Shown here piece after piece: positions 59,821 to 64,000 of a stretch of DNA of 64,000 bases; position 1 is the stretch's first letter; every line of letters begins with the position of its first letter. The notes beneath the pieces are model-generated. The model made no database searches. It worked only from the letters and a program-made list of their open reading frames with translations, and was not told the DNA's origin. Source of the stretch: Nonomuraea jiangxiensis (GTDB lineage: Bacteria > Actinomycetota > Actinomycetes > Streptosporangiales > Streptosporangiaceae). Position numbers and translations under genes: made by a program. The stretch spans positions 310,001-374,000 of the forward strand of contig NZ_FNDJ01000005.1 in assembly GCF_900099965.1 (NCBI RefSeq), read 5' to 3'.

Positions 59821-59850
59821 GTTGCAGAAATTTCCAGCAAGCGTTGCAAA
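59821..59850. promoter_or_regulatory. TTGCA/GCAAG repeat cluster upstream of pullulanase
   Basis: TTGCAG at 59822, GCAAG at 59837 and TTGCAA at 59844 give an inverted core GCAA-GCG-TTGC. The motif matches the repeats before malE, so one regulator probably acts on both sides. Its location argues for a pullulanase start downstream of it. Confidence 0.45.
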
Positions 59851-59903
59851 GCCACGGGGCCGCCGTCGCGCTTCACCGCCCCCCAGCGGGGAACGACCTT
59901 GGG

Positions 59904-62543
59904 GTGCCACGCGCCGAGGGGGCGACGAGCCTGAGCCACGTCATCGACCAGGGTGAGCGGACCGGCGCGCCCGCCGGGCGGGCCGAGGCCAGGGCCCACT
60001 GGATCGACCGCGACACGGTGGTCTGGCAGACCGACCCCGCCCTGCGGCACACGCTCGCCTTCAGCCCCGACGGGGGCATCGCCGTCGGGGCCTCCGGCGA
60101 GCTGACGGGGCACCCGCGCATCGTCAGGCTGGCCCCCGGCACGCTCAGCGAGGAGCAGCGAAGCCGCTGGCCCCACCTGGCCGGGTACACCGCGCTGAAG
60201 GTCGACCGGCGCGACGCCGGCCTGGTGCGGCAGGCACTGCGCGGCCAGGTCGTGGCCGTGGCCCGGGACGCCGAGGGCGGGCTGCGGGCCGCGACGGGCG
60301 TGCAGATCCCCGGCGTGCTCGACGACCTGTACGCCGCGGCGGCCACCGCCCCGCTCGGCCCGGCCGGTCGGGTGGTCCCCAGGCTGGCGTTGTGGGCGCC
60401 GACCGCGCGGCGGGTGGAGCTGGCCCTGTACGGGCGCTCGCGCACGGTCCACCCGATGCGGCGCGACGACCGGACCGGCATCTGGTCGTTCCGCGGGCTG
60501 CCCACCTGGATGGGACGCGAGTACACGTTCCTGGTCACCGTCTACTCCCCCGCGGCCGGCAGGGTCGTCACGAACGAGGTCACCGACCCCTACAGCCTGG
60601 CCGTCGCCCCGGACGGGACACGCAGCAGGCTGGTCAGCCTGGACAGCGCCGCGCTCAAGCCGCCCGGCTGGGACCGGCTGGCCAAGCCCGCGGCCGTGCC
60701 CCAGGAGCGGGCCTCGATCTACGAGTTGCACGTGCGCGACTTCTCCGCCTCCGACGCCGGCGTCCCGGCCGGGCGGCGCGGCACATATGCGGCCTTCTCC
60801 GGGGACGCTGCCGGGGATTCGGCCGGGATGCGCGAGTTGCGGGGGCTGGCCGCGGACGGGCTGACGCACGTGCACCTGCTGCCGGTGTTCGACTTCGCCA
60901 CGGTCCCCGAGCGCGCGGCGGACCGTACCGAGCCGGACTGCGACCTCGCGGCCCTGCCGCCCGACTCCGAGCGGCAGCAGGAGTGCGTGGCGCGCACGGC
61001 CGCGACCGACTCCTTCAACTGGGGGTACGACCCGCTGCACTACACCGTGCCGGAGGGCTCCTACGCGACGGACCCGGACGAGCGGACCCGGCAGTTCAGG
61101 GGCATGGTCGCCGGGCTCAACCGGGCGGGGCTGCGCGTGGTGATGGACGTGGTCTACAACCACACCCACTCCACCGGCGTGCTCGACCCGATCGTGCCCG
61201 GCTACTACCACCGGCTGCTGGAGGACGGCACGGTGGCCACCTCCACCTGCTGCCCCAACACCGCGCCCGAGCACGCCATGATGGGCCGGCTGATCGTCGA
61301 CTCGGTCGTCACCTGGGCCCGCCAGTACAAGATCGACGGCTTCCGTTTCGACCTCATGGGCCACCACCCGAAGGCCAACATCCTCGCCGTCCGCCGCGCC
61401 CTCGACGCGCTGACCGTGGCCAGGGACGGCGTGGACGGCCCGTCGATCATCCTGTACGGCGAGGGCTGGAACTTCGGCGAGGTGGCGAACGACGCCCGCT
61501 TCGAGCAGGCCACGCAGGCGAACCTGGCGGGCACCGGCATCGGCACGTTCACCGACCGGCTGCGGGACGCGGTGCGCGGAGGCGGCCCGTTCGACGCCGA
61601 CCCGCGCGTGCAGGGGTTCGGCTCCGGCCTGGCGGGGGCGCCCAACGGGGCGCCGGCCAACGGCACGGCCGAGCAGCAGCGGGCCCGGCTGGCGTACTAC
61701 ACCGACCTGATCAAGGTGGGCCTGACCGGTAACCTGCGCGACTACGTACTGCCCTCCGGGAAGAAGGGCTCGGAGATCGACTACAACGGCTCGCCCGCGG
61801 GCTACACGGCCGCGCCCGGAGAGGCGGTGACGTACGTGGACGCGCACGACAACGAGACGCTGTTCGACGCGCTGGCCTACAAGCTGCCGCAGGACACGCC
61901 GATGGCCGACCGGGTGCGCATGCAGGCGCTGTCGCTGGCCACGGCGGTGCTGGCGCAGGGGACGACGTTCGTGCACGCGGGCAGCGAGCGGTTGCGGTCG
62001 AAGTCGCTCGACCGCAACTCCTACGACTCCGGCGACTGGTTCAACCGGCTGCTGTGGGACTGCGCGGCCGGCAACGGCTTCGGCGCCGGACTGCCGCCCC
62101 GGGCCGGCAACGCGGACAGATGGCCCTACGCCCGGCCCCTGCTCGCCGACCCGGCGCTGCTGCCCGACTGCGCGGCCATCGACGCCGCCCGGGCCAGGTA
62201 CGGCGAGCTGCTGCGGATCCGGGCCTCGACGCCCGCCTTCGCGCTGGGGTCGCTCGCCGAGGTGCGGCGGCGGTTGACGTTCCCCGACGCGGCGGAGGGC
62301 GTGATCGCCATGCACGTGGACACGACCGGCCTGGATCCGCGGTGGAGGTCGGTCACCGTCGTGTTCAACGCGACGCCCTGGGCCTGCGCGCAGGCGATGG
62401 AGTCGCTGGCCGGGCGGGCGGTGGCGCTCCATCCCGTACAGGCCGGGTCCGGCGATCCGGTGGTGCGCCGATCGTCGTTCGACCCGGCCTCCGGCACGCT
62501 CACGGTGCCGCCGCGTACGGTCGCGGTGTTCGTCCAGTCCTGA
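59904..62543 (+). CDS. pulA: Pullulanase-type GH13 enzyme without signal peptide
   Basis: About 879 residues from the GTG at 59904 (a TTG at 59814 would lie before the regulatory repeats). It has N-terminal beta domains with QIPGVLDDLYA, typical of pullulanases, a CBM48-like region (LALWAPTARRVELAL) and a GH13 barrel: YELHVRDFS, VVYNHTHSTG (region I), DGFRFDLMGHH (nucleophile Asp), LYGEGWNF (acid Glu) and VDAHDNET. It cleaves alpha-1,6 bonds of pullulan or limit dextrins. Secreted relatives carry a signal peptide and extra N-terminal domains; none is seen here, so either it is intracellular and acts on imported sugars or the 5' end has been lost. It diverges from malEFG. Confidence 0.85.
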   Translation: MPRAEGATSLSHVIDQGERTGAPAGRAEARAHWIDRDTVVWQTDPALRHTLAFSPDGGIAVGASGELTGHPRIVRLAPGTLSEEQRSRWPHLAGYTALKVDRRDAGLVRQALRGQVVAVARDAEGGLRAATGVQIPGVLDDLYAAAATAPLGPAGRVVPRLALWAPTARRVELALYGRSRTVHPMRRDDRTGIWSFRGLPTWMGREYTFLVTVYSPAAGRVVTNEVTDPYSLAVAPDGTRSRLVSLDSAALKPPGWDRLAKPAAVPQERASIYELHVRDFSASDAGVPAGRRGTYAAFSGDAAGDSAGMRELRGLAADGLTHVHLLPVFDFATVPERAADRTEPDCDLAALPPDSERQQECVARTAATDSFNWGYDPLHYTVPEGSYATDPDERTRQFRGMVAGLNRAGLRVVMDVVYNHTHSTGVLDPIVPGYYHRLLEDGTVATSTCCPNTAPEHAMMGRLIVDSVVTWARQYKIDGFRFDLMGHHPKANILAVRRALDALTVARDGVDGPSIILYGEGWNFGEVANDARFEQATQANLAGTGIGTFTDRLRDAVRGGGPFDADPRVQGFGSGLAGAPNGAPANGTAEQQRARLAYYTDLIKVGLTGNLRDYVLPSGKKGSEIDYNGSPAGYTAAPGEAVTYVDAHDNETLFDALAYKLPQDTPMADRVRMQALSLATAVLAQGTTFVHAGSERLRSKSLDRNSYDSGDWFNRLLWDCAAGNGFGAGLPPRAGNADRWPYARPLLADPALLPDCAAIDAARARYGELLRIRASTPAFALGSLAEVRRRLTFPDAAEGVIAMHVDTTGLDPRWRSVTVVFNATPWACAQAMESLAGRAVALHPVQAGSGDPVVRRSSFDPASGTLTVPPRTVAVFVQS

Positions 62544-62642
62544 CCGGGGAAGGAACAACAGGAAAGACGCCCATCACTGGCGTCGGCGCGCACATCGGCG
62601 CAGACTGGATAGACGGCTATCGCGTGGAGCAGTGGAGCATCC

Positions 62643-63305
62643 GTGGACAATCACCTTGATCACATGCCGGTTCTGTCCCGCGGCAGGCATCGCAACCCCA
62701 AGCGCGGCGCCTGCTTCATGGAGCTGGCCTCCTACCTGGCCGGGGAGCGGTGGAGCGACCATCCGGCGTGCACGCACCCGCTGCTGGCCGCGCTCGCCCG
62801 CCTCGTCAACGACAACACCAGCGACGAGAGCCGGGCCAAGCTCGTCCGGCTCGTGCCGTCCATCATCGGCCTGGCCAGCGACGACCTGCGGGTGGACGCG
62901 CGGATCGCGCTGCGCTGCGCCACGACGGCGCTGCCGGTGGCGGCGGCCGAGCGCCAGCTCGCGCTGGCGGTGTCGGTGCTGGCGGCGGAGGAGATGCTGG
63001 CCCGGCTCGACGGGGCCCCGTCGGGACGGTTCAGCGAGGAGAGCCGGCGGGCGATGGCGGAGGTGCCGCAGGCGGCCGAGCAGGCCAGGCACTTCAGCCG
63101 CGCGGCCCGGATCACGGAGAAGGGTTTCCGCCGGTACGCGGCCCCGAACGCGGTGCAACTCGCGGTCGTGGGCATCGTCCAGGCCTGCATCCCGGACCCG
63201 GACGCGCTGCTGCGCAAGCTCCTGGAGGACACCATCACCGACTGCGCCACCCTGATCCGCGGCCCCCAGCCCACCCCCACCACCCCGGCCCCGATCCACG
63301 CCTGA
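62643..63305 (+). CDS. Conserved actinobacterial protein of unknown function
   Basis: A 220-residue protein from the GTG at 62643. It is mostly helical and contains GACFMELASYLAGERWSDHP and ALARLVNDNTSDESR near the N-terminus, a stretch I recognise as common in actinobacterial hypothetical proteins, without known function. There is no signal peptide or membrane helix. The C-terminus is proline-rich. It follows the pullulanase gene by 99 bases and may be independent. Confidence 0.7.
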   Translation: MDNHLDHMPVLSRGRHRNPKRGACFMELASYLAGERWSDHPACTHPLLAALARLVNDNTSDESRAKLVRLVPSIIGLASDDLRVDARIALRCATTALPVAAAERQLALAVSVLAAEEMLARLDGAPSGRFSEESRRAMAEVPQAAEQARHFSRAARITEKGFRRYAAPNAVQLAVVGIVQACIPDPDALLRKLLEDTITDCATLIRGPQPTPTTPAPIHA

Positions 63306-63473
63306 CCACCCGGGTCCGCCGCGAGCCGGCCAGGGCGGCAGCGAGCTCGTAGCGTCCCCCGGCCTCCGTCGATCAACTCGGTGCGCTCCCCGGGCTGGGG
63401 CAGCTTGAGCCAGTTGGCGACGGTGTGACCAGGGGGGCGACTGAGCGGGAACGGCAGCGCCTCGCGAGTAGAC

Positions 63474-63497
63474 GCAGGTCAGGCAAGCCTGTCCTGC
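63474..63497. promoter_or_regulatory. 24-bp palindrome upstream of VIT1/CCC1 gene
   Basis: GCAGGTCAGGC and GCCTGTCCTGC flank AA, pairing at ten of eleven positions. Part of it (AGGTCAGGC) resembles DtxR/IdeR-type metal boxes (AGGTTAGGC), although the symmetry centre differs. It lies 52 bases before the transporter gene and could be a metal-responsive operator. Confidence 0.45.
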
Positions 63498-63548
63498 GTT
63501 GCGAGGTTTACGAGCATATGTCTACATTTGCTGGCCGAGGGTCGGCAT

Positions 63549-64000
63549 ATGGAGGGCATGATGACCATCGAGCTCACCCGCCCGTACTCCGCCGAGAAGC
63601 ATCACCGTCACCGCGACGTCACCGGTGGCTGGTTGCGGCCGGCGGTGTTCGGGGCGATGGACGGGCTGGTGTCCAACTTCGCGTTGATCGCCGGGGTCGT
63701 GGGGGCGGCGGGGGCCGGGCGCGGGACGGTGGTGGCCGGGTTCGCGGGGCTGATCGCCGGGGCGTGTTCCATGGCGGCCGGGGAGTACACCTCGGTCAGG
63801 TCGCAGACCGAGCTGATGCGGGCCGAGATCGCCGTCGAGCGGCGCGAGCTGGCCCGCGATCCCGAGGGCGAGCAGGCCGAGCTGGCGGCGCTCTACCGGG
63901 CGCGGGGGCTGGACCCGGACCTCGCGCGCCAGGTCGCCGCCGGGCTGTCGGCCAACCCCGAGCAGGCGCTCCGGGTGCACGTGCGGGAGGAGCTCGGGGT
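63549..64000 (+). CDS. VIT1/CCC1-family Fe2+/Mn2+ transporter, 3' end outside window
   Basis: The first 150 residues of a VIT1/CCC1 transporter. WLRPAVFGAMDGLVSNFALI is the conserved first membrane helix with the metal-site residues, and GACSMAAGEYTSVRSQTEL follows as the second. The cytoplasmic metal-binding helical region begins with ELMRAEIAVERRELA. It exports or stores iron or manganese. In-frame ATGs at 63549, 63558 and 63561 are possible; 63549 has GAGGG seven bases upstream. The frame is still open at the window end. Confidence 0.9.
   Translation, partial: MEGMMTIELTRPYSAEKHHRHRDVTGGWLRPAVFGAMDGLVSNFALIAGVVGAAGAGRGTVVAGFAGLIAGACSMAAGEYTSVRSQTELMRAEIAVERRELARDPEGEQAELAALYRARGLDPDLARQVAAGLSANPEQALRVHVREELG

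Overview
The window is a very GC-rich, densely coded chromosome segment from an actinomycete. GTG and TTG starts, GTGA/ATGA stop-start overlaps, twin-arginine and lipoprotein secretion signals, a BTAD/AfsR-type regulator, an EF-Tu paralogue and ABC sugar importers without their own ATPase all fit a Streptosporangiaceae-like organism (Nonomuraea or a relative). The genus is an inference. No rRNA, tRNA, CRISPR array, insertion sequence or phage gene was seen. Both ends cut genes: a CBS-domain gene at the left and a VIT1/CCC1 transporter gene at the right.

Layout. 1-1.7 kb: CBS protein, MmcQ/YjbR protein, secreted serine hydrolase. 1.8-8.7 kb: one operon with a DeoR regulator, PfkB kinase, mannitol-type PTS EIIC, EIIB and EIIA, a zinc alcohol dehydrogenase, HPr and Enzyme I. 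It is a nearly self-contained sugar-alcohol uptake and catabolism unit. 8.7-26.5 kb: single metabolic, redox and regulatory genes (aldo/keto reductase, HAD phosphatase, 6-phosphogluconate dehydrogenase, histidine kinase, thioesterase, decayed WYL regulator, epoxide hydrolase, PemK-like protein, FAD oxidoreductase, TetR/SDR pair, metallo-hydrolase, pirin, cell-wall-type coiled-coil protein, Ser/Thr kinase, acetyltransferase). 26.6-33.7 kb: a divergent beta-glycoside locus resembling the Streptomyces bxl system, with a GH3 glycosidase and LacI repressor on one strand and a binding protein plus two permeases on the other. Operator-like CGAAA/TTTCG palindromes and a coupled 16-codon leader ORF lie between them.

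33.7-39.2 kb: aminoglycoside-phosphotransferase-like protein, two membrane proteins, secreted sialidase, unknown protein, protoglobin. 39.2-44 kb: a 990-residue SARP/NB-ARC/TPR regulator diverging from a variant EF-Tu gene. Between them are a SARP-style direct repeat and two strong stem-loops. 44-56.3 kb: GH2 beta-galactosidase, amidohydrolase, and three large secreted or membrane proteins, including a phosphodiester-glycosidase/metallophosphoesterase fusion. 56.4-62.5 kb: malEFG-type importer diverging from a pullulanase gene, with TTGCA/CTTGC repeats between them that resemble MalR sites. 62.6-64 kb: conserved hypothetical protein and the start of a VIT1/CCC1 metal transporter.

The theme is carbohydrate acquisition: one PTS, two ABC importers that probably share a distant MsiK-like ATPase, and the glycosidases feeding them. 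The points most worth a second look are the EF-Tu paralogue, which carries non-standard residues at two elfamycin-contact positions; the regulatory DNA around it; the Enzyme I with a long low-complexity N-terminal extension; and the coupled leader ORF of the bxl-like operon.
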